Position numbers and translations under genes: made by a program. From assembly GCF_023380025.1 (NCBI RefSeq), contig NZ_CP097253.1, forward strand, positions 124,001-188,000: a stretch of DNA of 64,000 bases. Reading direction: 5' to 3'. The stretch is from Sphingomonas glaciei. GTDB lineage: Bacteria; Pseudomonadota; Alphaproteobacteria; Sphingomonadales; Sphingomonadaceae. Positions 18,564-26,407 of the stretch are shown here, piece by piece (position 1 is the stretch's first letter; each line of letters begins with the position of its first letter). The notes below the pieces were generated by a model. The model was not told the DNA's origin. It worked only from the letters and a program-made list of their open reading frames with translations, and made no database searches.

Positions 18564-20123
18564 GTGACGGGCAGAGTGGACAGGTGGCTTCGGCAGCCGT
18601 TGCTGGCGGAGCAACCCGCAACGGCAAATCGCCGCGCCCGGTGGATCCTGCTGCTCGTCTGGCTGGCGATCACCCTCGTCATCGCGGTCAGCCACGTGCC
18701 TTGGCGCGACGAGGCGCGGGCCTGGTCGCTGATGCTGATGGGCTCGTCCTGGCCCGACATGTTCCGCACTGTCCAGGGCGAGGGCCATCCCTACCTGTGG
18801 TATATCCTGCTGCGCGCCGGTCACGACCTGTTCGGAGCGCCCGAGGTGCTGCGGGTCACCGGGCTGGTGATCGGAATCGCGGCGGTCGCGTTGCTGGTGC
18901 TGCGCGGGCCATTCCGGATCGGCATGCTGGCGCTGCTGATCTTCAGCCTGCACCTTGGGTTCGAATATACGGTGCTGGCCCGAAACTACGGCATTTCCGC
19001 CTTGATCATGCTGCTGATCGCCGCCTTCTGGCCGCGCATCCGCGACAAGCTGTGGCTGGGCGTCCTGCTCCTCCTGCTGTGCAACACCAACGTGCCAAGC
19101 GTCTTCTTGGCTGGCAGCTTCGCCTTCTACCGCATGATCGAGCTGTACGAAGCGCAGCCCAGCCTCAAGGCGCCTGCGTGGCGCCGCTGGCTGTTAAACG
19201 TGCTGCTGCTGCTGGCCGGCACCCTGCTGTGCTTCCTTGCCGTCTATCCACCCGCCAACGACGGTGCCGCCAGCGCCGCCGCGGCACCCTTCACGATCCC
19301 AAATTTGCTCGGCGCCCTGTTCACCGCCGAGCGGTCGTTCATGGCGATCGGTTTCGGCCGCGGATCGCTGACCGGGGCGGTGGTGGTCCTGTTCAGCCTG
19401 CTGGCGTTTCTTGATCGCCGCAAGGCACTGGCCACCGCCCTGCTGGCGCTGGTCTGCCTCAAGCTGTTCTTCTTCTTCGTCTATCCGGGCTACTACCGGC
19501 ACTCGTCGCTGTTCTTCATCTTCATCATCGCGCTGGCCTGGATCGAGGCGGACAAGGGGTGGCTGCGCGAATGGAAGACCGAAGCGCCGCGGCTGGCGCT
19601 GATGGTGGGGACCACCGCCTTCACCATTTTGATGGCGATGCAGACCACGCGCTACCTGCGCTACCCGATCGAGAATCTGATCACCGGCAAGCCCTATTCG
19701 CACGCCGCCGAGCTCGCCCGGATCATGAACCGGCCCGAGCTGCGCGGCGCGATGCTGATGATCGACCCCGACACGATGGGCGAATCGGTCGTCTACCAGA
19801 CCGGCCGGCCCTACTGGCTGATCCGCCAGGACCGCCCGGGCCGGATCACCCCTCTCTCGCTGTCGGGCAACAAGCGGCTGACGCTCGACCGGCTGCTGCA
19901 GCAGGCCCAGGCAGTCAGCGCACGAACCGGGCGACCGGTCGTGATCGCCCTGGCGCTCGATCTTGAGCGGACCCGGTCGGGTGCCTACGACATGATGTAT
20001 CAGGATTATACGTTGCTGACGCCCGGCAGCGTCGACCGCTTCCAGGCGGCGACGCGCAAGGTGGCTTCGCTTCGGCGGGGCGGAGGCGACGAGGATTATG
20101 ACGTCTACATCTACCCCCGCTGA
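18564..20123 (+). CDS. GT-C-like membrane glycosyltransferase, first of three tandem paralogues
   Basis: This 519-residue polytopic protein has about ten to eleven membrane helices and a C-terminal extracytoplasmic domain of roughly 150 residues. After the first helix the loop HVPWRDEARAWS carries the Asp-Glu pair typical of the catalytic loop of GT-C/ArnT/PMT-type enzymes, which take sugar from polyprenyl-phosphate donors. Also conserved among the three paralogues are GEGHPYLWY, ARNYGIS and the C-terminal DEDYDVYIYPR. The GTG start has GGGGAA five bases upstream. The gene is divergent from the GT2/GtrA pair across 134 bp. The acceptor glycan is unknown. Confidence 0.8.
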   Translation: MTGRVDRWLRQPLLAEQPATANRRARWILLLVWLAITLVIAVSHVPWRDEARAWSLMLMGSSWPDMFRTVQGEGHPYLWYILLRAGHDLFGAPEVLRVTGLVIGIAAVALLVLRGPFRIGMLALLIFSLHLGFEYTVLARNYGISALIMLLIAAFWPRIRDKLWLGVLLLLLCNTNVPSVFLAGSFAFYRMIELYEAQPSLKAPAWRRWLLNVLLLLAGTLLCFLAVYPPANDGAASAAAAPFTIPNLLGALFTAERSFMAIGFGRGSLTGAVVVLFSLLAFLDRRKALATALLALVCLKLFFFFVYPGYYRHSSLFFIFIIALAWIEADKGWLREWKTEAPRLALMVGTTAFTILMAMQTTRYLRYPIENLITGKPYSHAAELARIMNRPELRGAMLMIDPDTMGESVVYQTGRPYWLIRQDRPGRITPLSLSGNKRLTLDRLLQQAQAVSARTGRPVVIALALDLERTRSGAYDMMYQDYTLLTPGSVDRFQAATRKVASLRRGGGDEDYDVYIYPR

Positions 20124-21711
20124 CCCCGGGGTTGGCAGCGGCTGGAACTCGATCAGGCCGGAGCCGCTGCTGGCGCCGCGCGGGACACCGCCGCTGTGGC
20201 AGCGCCTGGTCCTGCTCGGCGCCTGGGTCGTCCTGGTCGGCTGGCTCGCCTCGCTCCACGTCGTCTGGCGCGACGAGGCGCGGGCCTACGCCTTTGCGAT
20301 CGGCGGCGACACCGTCGTCGATATGCTCCGCGGCCTGCGCGGGGAGGGGCACCCGAGCCTCTGGTACCTGATCCTGCGTGCCGGGCACGAGCTGACCAGC
20401 GCGCGCGAGGTGCTGAGCGGGGCCGGGCTGCTGTTCGGCTTCCTTGCCGCCGCCTTGTTCGCGCTCAAGGCGCCGTTCCGCCTCTGGGTGCTGTTCGCCA
20501 CCCTGTTCAGCGCCTTCTTCGTGATGGATTACACCGTTATCGCCCGCAACTACGGCATCGCGGCGCTGCTGATGTTCGCCATTGCGGCGTGGTGGGAGCG
20601 GATCAAGGACAGCCTGTGGTTCGGGCTGCTGCTGTTCCTGCTCGCCAACGTCAACGTGCCGGTGCTGATCCTGGCCGGAGCGCTGTTCCTGTTCCGTGCG
20701 CTCGAGGTGCTCGGAACCTCGCCAAGCGAACGGCGCGGCGAGTGGGCGCGGCTGGCGGTCAATGCCGTTCTCGCGGCGAGCGGGGCACTGGCCTCCTTCC
20801 TGACCGTCTATCCGCCCTTCAACGACGCCGCCGTCGGCCTCGACAAGCGCCCGCTCACCGCCTGTAACCTGGTCCGTGCCATCTTCCACCAGAAGACCTT
20901 CGTTCGCGACCTCGGCATTCCGTGGCCGGCGCAGACCATCAGCCTCGTCTTCATAACCGGCAGCCTGCTGGTCTTCGCCCGCCACAAGCGCGCCTTGATC
21001 GTCGCGGTGCTGGCCTTTTTCGCGCTGAAATTCTTCTTCTTCTTCATCTACATGGCCTATCTCAGGCACATCGCGCTGTTCCTCGTCTTCCTGCTCGCGC
21101 TGGCCTGGATCGTGGCGAAGGAAGGCGGGGAAAAGTGCCTGCCCGCGTCGCACTGGCGGTCGAAGGCGGTGCCGGTCGGCAAGTGGATGCTGGTGCTGCT
21201 GCTCTCCGTCCAGGTCGTCACCCTGCTGCGCAAGCCGGTCGCCCAAGCCGTCATGGGCGTGCCCTATAGCCGCTCTGCCGACCTCGCCGCGTTGATGGAG
21301 CGGCCCGATCTGCGTGACGCGCTGCTGATCGTTGATCCCGACATGGTCGGAGAAGCGGTGGTCTATTACCGCGGCGGCAAACCGCTGTGGCTGCTGCGCC
21401 AGTCTCGTTTCGGCAGCTGGGCGCCATTCAGCAAGAACGGTCGCGGCAACCTTACCCTGGACGACATTCTGGCCGACGCCCGGCTCCTCAACGGCCGCAC
21501 CGGCCGCCCGGTGGCAATCGCGCTGCAACGGCCGATTGGGGAGGACGGCGACTTCCAGATGATGTTCCAGAACCGCACGGCGATCACGCCCGAGGGAAGG
21601 TCGCGCTTCCTTGCCGCCACCCGGCCGCTAGTCAGCCTGCGTCCGGCGCAGACCGACGAGGAATATGATGTCTATCTCTATACACGGGGCGCAGCCGGCC
21701 GTGGGAGATGA
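20098..21711 (+). CDS. GT-C-like membrane glycosyltransferase, second tandem paralogue
   Basis: This is a 537-residue homologue of the preceding gene with the same layout: HVVWRDEARAYA after the first helix, GEGHPSLWY, ARNYGIA, multiple helices, and a soluble C-terminus ending in DEEYDVYLY. It overlaps the upstream gene by 26 bp. Its ATG lies across the Tyr-Asp codons of the upstream DEDYDVY motif, with GGAGG 11 bases ahead, so translation is probably coupled. Divergence between paralogues is substantial, suggesting distinct sugar or acceptor specificity rather than recent dosage amplification. Confidence 0.8.
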   Translation: MTSTSTPADPGVGSGWNSIRPEPLLAPRGTPPLWQRLVLLGAWVVLVGWLASLHVVWRDEARAYAFAIGGDTVVDMLRGLRGEGHPSLWYLILRAGHELTSAREVLSGAGLLFGFLAAALFALKAPFRLWVLFATLFSAFFVMDYTVIARNYGIAALLMFAIAAWWERIKDSLWFGLLLFLLANVNVPVLILAGALFLFRALEVLGTSPSERRGEWARLAVNAVLAASGALASFLTVYPPFNDAAVGLDKRPLTACNLVRAIFHQKTFVRDLGIPWPAQTISLVFITGSLLVFARHKRALIVAVLAFFALKFFFFFIYMAYLRHIALFLVFLLALAWIVAKEGGEKCLPASHWRSKAVPVGKWMLVLLLSVQVVTLLRKPVAQAVMGVPYSRSADLAALMERPDLRDALLIVDPDMVGEAVVYYRGGKPLWLLRQSRFGSWAPFSKNGRGNLTLDDILADARLLNGRTGRPVAIALQRPIGEDGDFQMMFQNRTAITPEGRSRFLAATRPLVSLRPAQTDEEYDVYLYTRGAAGRGR

Positions 21712-23263
21712 GTCCGATAGCTGGGTGCGCCAGCCACTGATTGCCGCGCGACCACCCTCGTCGAACCGGGGCATCCGCGTCCTGCTATTGCTGGCGTGGT
21801 TGGCGACCACCGGCTGGCTCGCCTGGCATCACGTGCCTTGGCGCGACGAGGTGCGGGCCTGGTCGCTGACCTTGATGGCCTCGAACTTGTTCGACCTGTT
21901 CCGCGTCGTTCACGGCGAAGGTCATCCCCACCTGTGGTACGTCCTCCTTCGCGCCGGGCATGAGCTGTTCGGGGTGCGTGAGGTCTTGCCCGCGCTTGGG
22001 CTGGCGATTTCCGTCGCCGCCGCCGCGCTGCTGGCGCTGAAGTCGCCTTTCAGGATCGGGATCATCGCCCTGCTGCTGTTCAGCCAGCACCTCGGTTTCG
22101 AATATTCGGTCGTGTCGCGAAACTACGGCCTGAGCGCGCTCATCCTGTTCGTCATCGCGGCCAGCTACCAGCGCGCGAAGGACGGGCCGTGGTTCGGCTT
22201 TCTTCTCCTGCTGCTCTGCAACAGCAATGCGCCAAGCGTCTTCGTCGCCGGGGCGCTCTATCTCTACCGGATGGTGGAGGTGTGGTTGGAGCGGCCCGCC
22301 CTTCGCTCACGCACCACGGCGATGTTGGTGGCCAACGGCGTGCTGCTTTCGGTCGGCGTCCTGCTCTGCTTCCTCGCCATCTATCCGCCGGTCAACGATG
22401 CGGCGGCCGCTGCCAACCGCGTGCCCTTTTCCGCCGCCAACCTGCTGGCAAGCCTGTTCGACGCCGAGCGCTCTTTCGGGGCGCTTGGCTTTGACAACGC
22501 CTTGTTCGCCGCCAACATCTTCATGGTCCTGGCCCTGCTCGCATTCTTGCGAAGCAAGCCGGCGATCATCGCGGCCGTGGCCGCCTTCCTCACCTTGAAG
22601 ACCTTTTTCTTCTTCGCCTTTCCTGCGGCCTATCGTCATGCGGCGCTGTTCCTGATGTTCCTCGTCGCCCTGCTGTGGATCGAGGCCGGCAAGCGGGGCG
22701 CGCGAACGGGTGGGCAAGTCGCTGGTGCCGGCACGCTCGCGCTGGTCGCGGCTTGGGGGCTGGTCGGACTGCTGGCGATTCAGACCATCCTCTACCTGCG
22801 CTGGCCGGTCACCGCGACGATCGAGGGCAGGCCATGGAGCCACGCGGCCGACCTCGCCGCCCTGGCCGCCCAACCCGAAAACGCGGGCGCGGTGATGATC
22901 TTCGATCCTGATACGCTCGGCGAATCCGCGGTCTATTTCAGTAATCAGCCGTTCTGGCTGATGCGGCAGGGCCGGCCTGGAACGCTGGCTGCATTTAGCA
23001 GCACCGGCCGGCGGCATCTCGGGCTCGACGATTTCATCGCAGCCGCCGCGACGCTCCACGGCACAAGCGGACGGCCGATCCTCATCGTCCTCCAGCGCGA
23101 CCTCAAGACCGTGGCGCCCGGCCGCTACGACGTCATGTACGGCGACACCACGACCTACACGCGAGCTAACATCGACCGCTTTCGCACGCAGACGCGCCAG
23201 GTCGGGTCGTTCCGCCGCGCCTATGGCGACGAGAAGTACGACGTCTACCGTTATCCGCGCTGA
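21665..23263 (+). CDS. GT-C-like membrane glycosyltransferase, third tandem paralogue
   Basis: The 532-residue protein is closer to the first copy than to the second: HVPWRDEVRAWS, GEGHPHLWY, SRNYGLS, FSQHLGFEYSV, and C-terminal DEKYDVYRYPR. The second catalytic-loop acidic residue is kept (DE), with Val replacing Ala after it. It overlaps gene two by 47 bp and starts at the homologous Tyr-Asp codons. An alternative ATG directly follows the first. Its end almost touches the converging methyltransferase gene (stops adjacent), closing the cassette. Confidence 0.8.
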   Translation: MMSISIHGAQPAVGDESDSWVRQPLIAARPPSSNRGIRVLLLLAWLATTGWLAWHHVPWRDEVRAWSLTLMASNLFDLFRVVHGEGHPHLWYVLLRAGHELFGVREVLPALGLAISVAAAALLALKSPFRIGIIALLLFSQHLGFEYSVVSRNYGLSALILFVIAASYQRAKDGPWFGFLLLLLCNSNAPSVFVAGALYLYRMVEVWLERPALRSRTTAMLVANGVLLSVGVLLCFLAIYPPVNDAAAAANRVPFSAANLLASLFDAERSFGALGFDNALFAANIFMVLALLAFLRSKPAIIAAVAAFLTLKTFFFFAFPAAYRHAALFLMFLVALLWIEAGKRGARTGGQVAGAGTLALVAAWGLVGLLAIQTILYLRWPVTATIEGRPWSHAADLAALAAQPENAGAVMIFDPDTLGESAVYFSNQPFWLMRQGRPGTLAAFSSTGRRHLGLDDFIAAAATLHGTSGRPILIVLQRDLKTVAPGRYDVMYGDTTTYTRANIDRFRTQTRQVGSFRRAYGDEKYDVYRYPR

Positions 23264-23761
23264 TCAGCCGCCGAGCGCGCCCATCTCGGCGCGGATGCGG
23301 ATGGTGAGCACGATCGCGTTGAGGATCGAGAAGATCAGCGCCACCTGCCACAGCCCGAATACCAGCGGGAGCACGGCGATCTCGCCGATCACCACCAGGT
23401 AATTGGGGTGGCGGACGAAGCGGAACGGTCCGCCGGTGACCAAAGGAGCATTCGGCAGGACGATGATCCGCGTGGTCCAGCGCGGTCCCAGCGTCCGCAG
23501 CACCCACAGGCGCCCGGCCTGGAGGAGCAGGAACAGCCCGAACAGCAGCCAGTGTATGTCGCGCCCCGGGGCCAGCCAGAACAGGGTGGCAAGCCAGCCG
23601 GCGTGGACCGCGACGATCAGCGGGTAATGGCCGGGCGCATGCTCATAGGCGCCGGCGGCCAGCAGCCGCGCGGTGTTGGCGCGCGCGATCTGCAGTTCGG
23701 ACAGGCGCTGCAGCACGACGAAGAACAGGATGGCATAGGCCGGCCAGTGCGGATCGCTCAT
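23264..23761 (-). CDS. Isoprenylcysteine carboxyl methyltransferase-family membrane enzyme
   Basis: The 165-residue integral membrane protein has about four to five helices. The ICMT/PEMT-type SAM-binding motif is GGPFRFVRHPNYLVVIGE near residue 115, and conserved Glu-Met lie close to the C-terminus (RIRAEM). In two-gene loci with type III polyketide synthases (for example Bacillus bpsA-bpsB) such proteins O-methylate alkylpyrones. Its ATG overlaps the stop of the PKS gene (ATGA), so the same role is likely here. Confidence 0.85.
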   Translation of the reverse strand: MSDPHWPAYAILFFVVLQRLSELQIARANTARLLAAGAYEHAPGHYPLIVAVHAGWLATLFWLAPGRDIHWLLFGLFLLLQAGRLWVLRTLGPRWTTRIIVLPNAPLVTGGPFRFVRHPNYLVVIGEIAVLPLVFGLWQVALIFSILNAIVLTIRIRAEMGALGG

Positions 23762-24804
23762 GCGCGCTCCAGGGTCAGTGCGGCGCAGGTGAAGCCGGGA
23801 CCGAAGGCGGTCATCAGTGTCCGCTCCGGCAAGCCGCGGGCGAGCAGCAGCTCGGCGACGAACAATACGGTCGGCGCGCTCATGTTGCCATGGTCGCGCA
23901 GCACCTCGCGCTCGAGGTCGAGGGAGCCCTCGGGCAGTTCCATGGCCGTCTCGATCGCGGTGATCACCTTGGCCCCACCGGGGTGCGAGCAGAGCCGGTC
24001 GATGTCGCCGCGGGTCAGCCCCATGTCGCCGAGGATGCCGTCGATCGCGCCCGCCAGCTCGGCGGTGACGAAGGGCGGAATGGCGCGGTCGAACACCACG
24101 GCGAGGCCCGGATCCTCGACCCGCCAGCCCATGATGCCGAGCGTGTCGGGCCATAGCCGCTCGCCCGCCGCGCCGATGATGGCGGGCCCGTCGCCGGCGG
24201 TGGAGACGATCGCCGCCGCCGCGCCGTCGCCGAACAGCGCGGTCGCGACCAATGCGGCGGGGTCGTCGGTGTCGAGCCGGATCGAAATCGAGCAGGTCTC
24301 GACGCAGACGAACAACCAGCGCGTGCCCGGATCGGCCGCGGCGAGACGCGCGGCTGTGGCCAGCCCGCTGATCCCGCCCGCGCAGCCTAGCCCGAACACG
24401 GGCACCCGGCGGACGTCCCCGCGGAAGCCCATCCGCGGTGCGACGCGGGCTTCGAGGCTGGGGGTCGCGATGCCGGTGGTCGACACGAACACGATCCCGT
24501 CGATGTCGGCGGGGGCCAGTCCGGCCCGGTCCAGCGCGCCCATCGCCGCTTCCTCGAACATCCGCTCGGACGCCTCCAGATAGAGGTTGTTGCGCGACTG
24601 CCAGCGGTGGTCGCCGCCATACCATTCGATCGGGGCGACGATGTTGCGGCCCTCGATGCCGGCATTGTCGAACACGCCCGACAACCGGTCGTAGAGCGCC
24701 TTGCGCCCGGAAAAGAGTTCGCGGCCGGTGTCCTTGGCTTCAGCCTGGCTGATGCGATGCGGAGGGACTGCAGTGGCGAGGCTGAGAAGGGTGACGGGCT
24801 GCAC
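23758..24804 (-). CDS. Type III polyketide synthase (chalcone/stilbene synthase family)
   Basis: The 348-residue thiolase-fold enzyme carries the full triad: Cys141 in FGLGCAGG, His274 in SHPGGAKV and Asn307 in DHGNMSAPT. It should extend a fatty acyl or other CoA starter with malonyl-CoA and cyclise the product to an alkylpyrone or alkylresorcinol. Length is normal for bacterial members. The start codon is GTG at 24804, with the sugar dehydrogenase divergent 74 bp away. It is coupled to the methyltransferase downstream. The starter cannot be read from sequence. Confidence 0.92.
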   Translation of the reverse strand: MQPVTLLSLATAVPPHRISQAEAKDTGRELFSGRKALYDRLSGVFDNAGIEGRNIVAPIEWYGGDHRWQSRNNLYLEASERMFEEAAMGALDRAGLAPADIDGIVFVSTTGIATPSLEARVAPRMGFRGDVRRVPVFGLGCAGGISGLATAARLAAADPGTRWLFVCVETCSISIRLDTDDPAALVATALFGDGAAAAIVSTAGDGPAIIGAAGERLWPDTLGIMGWRVEDPGLAVVFDRAIPPFVTAELAGAIDGILGDMGLTRGDIDRLCSHPGGAKVITAIETAMELPEGSLDLEREVLRDHGNMSAPTVLFVAELLLARGLPERTLMTAFGPGFTCAALTLERA

Positions 24805-24878
24805 TAAGGGATGTGCTTCCTATATCGAGGATGCGGACTACAGAATATCGGGATGTAACTCGCCGCGGAGGTTTTAGG

Positions 24879-25994
24879 ATGCGATTTGGTACTCTTCAGG
24901 GCGTGATGGCCTTTGGTCTAGCTCTTTCCTCGTGCGGGTCGGCCGCCTTGCCGGCGCAGGACCAGCCGGCGGAAGGCAGCCAGCCGTTCAAGGTCACCCC
25001 GGTGGCGAGCTTCGATACACCGTGGGCGATGACCTTCCTGCCCGGCGGGAGCGAGGCGCTGGTCAGCGAAAAGGACGGCCGCCTGTGGGTAGTGAATGCC
25101 GATACCGGCGCCAAGACCGCCGTCTCGAACGCACCCAAGGCCAAGGTCGCCGGGCAGGGTGGCCTCGGCGACGTGGTGGTCGGCCCGCAGAACCGCATCT
25201 ACCTGAGCTACGTGGAGGGCGGTGACGGCGACACCAGCGGCGCGGTGGTCGGCTATGGCCGGCTGGCGCGGAGCGGAAGTGCCTATGCGCTGCAGGACTT
25301 CAAGATCGTCTGGCGGCAGGCACCCAAGGTCAGCGGCAACGGTCACTTCTCGCACCGCATCGCCTTCGGGCCCGACGGCGCGATGTACTTGACCTCGGGC
25401 GATCGCCAGAAGTTCCAGCCGGCGCAGGAGACGACCGGCAACCTCGGCAAGGTGCTTCGCCTGACGCCGGAAGGCCAGCCGTTCCCCGGCAATCCGTGGG
25501 CGGCAAAGGGCGGTGTGCAGGCGCAATTCTATTCGATCGGCCATCGCAACCTGCTCGGCATCGCCTTCGCCCCCGACGGGCGCCTGTGGGAGCATGAGAT
25601 GGGACCGCAGGGCGGTGACGAGGTGAACCTCGTCCTGCCGGGCAAGAATTACGGTTGGCCGGTGGTGTCCAACGGCTCCAACTATGGCGGCGGCGACATT
25701 CCCGATCACCCGACCCGGCCCGAGTTCGAGCAGCCCAAGGTATGGTGGAACCCCAGCATCTCGCCGGCCGGCCTGATCGTCTATTCGGGCGATCTCTTCC
25801 CGCAGTGGAAGGGCGACCTGCTGATGGGCGGCCTGTCGGGCGAATCGCTGATCCGGATCGACGTCAATGGCGACCAGGCGAGCAAGGCCGACCGCTGGAA
25901 GATGGCCCGCATCCGCGAGGTGGAGCAGGGGCCCAAGGGTGAGGTCTACCTGCTGGAGGACAGTGGCAGGCTGTTGCGACTGACCCCGGCCTGA
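24879..25994 (+). CDS. PQQ-dependent soluble-type sugar dehydrogenase lipoprotein
   Basis: The 371-residue protein has a lipoprotein signal with LSSC at about residue 19. It then has a six-bladed beta-propeller of the glucose/sorbosone dehydrogenase (Yli/ASD) type. Signature phrases include PWAMTFLPGG, GQGGLGDVVVGP, SGNGHFSHRIAFGPDG with the catalytic His, GHRNLLGIAF, and EMGPQGGDEVN with NYGWP. It would oxidise an aldose in the periplasm if PQQ is available. No PQQ biosynthesis genes are in the window. GGAGG lies eight bases before the ATG. Confidence 0.88.
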   Translation: MRFGTLQGVMAFGLALSSCGSAALPAQDQPAEGSQPFKVTPVASFDTPWAMTFLPGGSEALVSEKDGRLWVVNADTGAKTAVSNAPKAKVAGQGGLGDVVVGPQNRIYLSYVEGGDGDTSGAVVGYGRLARSGSAYALQDFKIVWRQAPKVSGNGHFSHRIAFGPDGAMYLTSGDRQKFQPAQETTGNLGKVLRLTPEGQPFPGNPWAAKGGVQAQFYSIGHRNLLGIAFAPDGRLWEHEMGPQGGDEVNLVLPGKNYGWPVVSNGSNYGGGDIPDHPTRPEFEQPKVWWNPSISPAGLIVYSGDLFPQWKGDLLMGGLSGESLIRIDVNGDQASKADRWKMARIREVEQGPKGEVYLLEDSGRLLRLTPA

Positions 25995-26006
25995 GGACAT
26001 GAAAAA

Positions 26007-26034
26007 AGGGGCGGCCCCGCATGGAGCCGCCCCT
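26007..26034. terminator. Bidirectional hairpin terminator
   Basis: AGGGGCGGC (26007-26015) pairs with GCCGCCCCT (26026-26034), preceded by six A and followed by CTTT. It sits 12 bp after the sugar dehydrogenase stop and 19 bp after the end of the converging csbD-like gene, so it can serve both. Confidence 0.75.
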
Positions 26035-26053
26035 CTTTCATCGTGAAGCGCGC

Positions 26054-26308
26054 TTAGACGTTCTTGGTACGCTTGCCGCGCAGGCTGTTCAGCAGCGCCA
26101 GGCCGAAGATCCCGGCAGCGGTGTAGCTGGCGGCCTTGTTGTTGTTCACGAAGTCGCGAACTTGGCCGAAGCCCTTACGCACCTGGCCCGAAAGTTGGTC
26201 GGTGGCGCCGTCCTGCTGCAGCTTGGTGTCGCCGGTGACGTCGCCGAGGCCGGCCTTGAAGTCACCCTTGGTGCGCGTGGTCTCGCCAGCGATCGTGTCG
26301 ATGTTCAT
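26054..26308 (-). CDS. CsbD-family stress protein
   Basis: The 84-residue protein opens with a CsbD-like segment (ETTRTKGDFKAGLGDVTGDTK, two short amphipathic helices). One C-terminal hydrophobic segment follows (ASYTAAGIFGLALLNSL) with a basic tail RGKRTKNV. CsbD-like proteins are general-stress induced in many bacteria with unknown mechanism; the membrane segment suggests inner-membrane association. A GGAGAAG site precedes the ATG at 26308. Confidence 0.75.
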   Translation of the reverse strand: MNIDTIAGETTRTKGDFKAGLGDVTGDTKLQQDGATDQLSGQVRKGFGQVRDFVNNNKAASYTAAGIFGLALLNSLRGKRTKNV

Positions 26309-26407
26309 GTTGCTTCTCCAGAAATGGGGTTGCCGGCTCAACGCGCGACCGCGGTCCAAGTGCCGCCCGTGTTTGCAGTGGCGGCATCATCTGCCAAAGA
26401 CCCGGCC

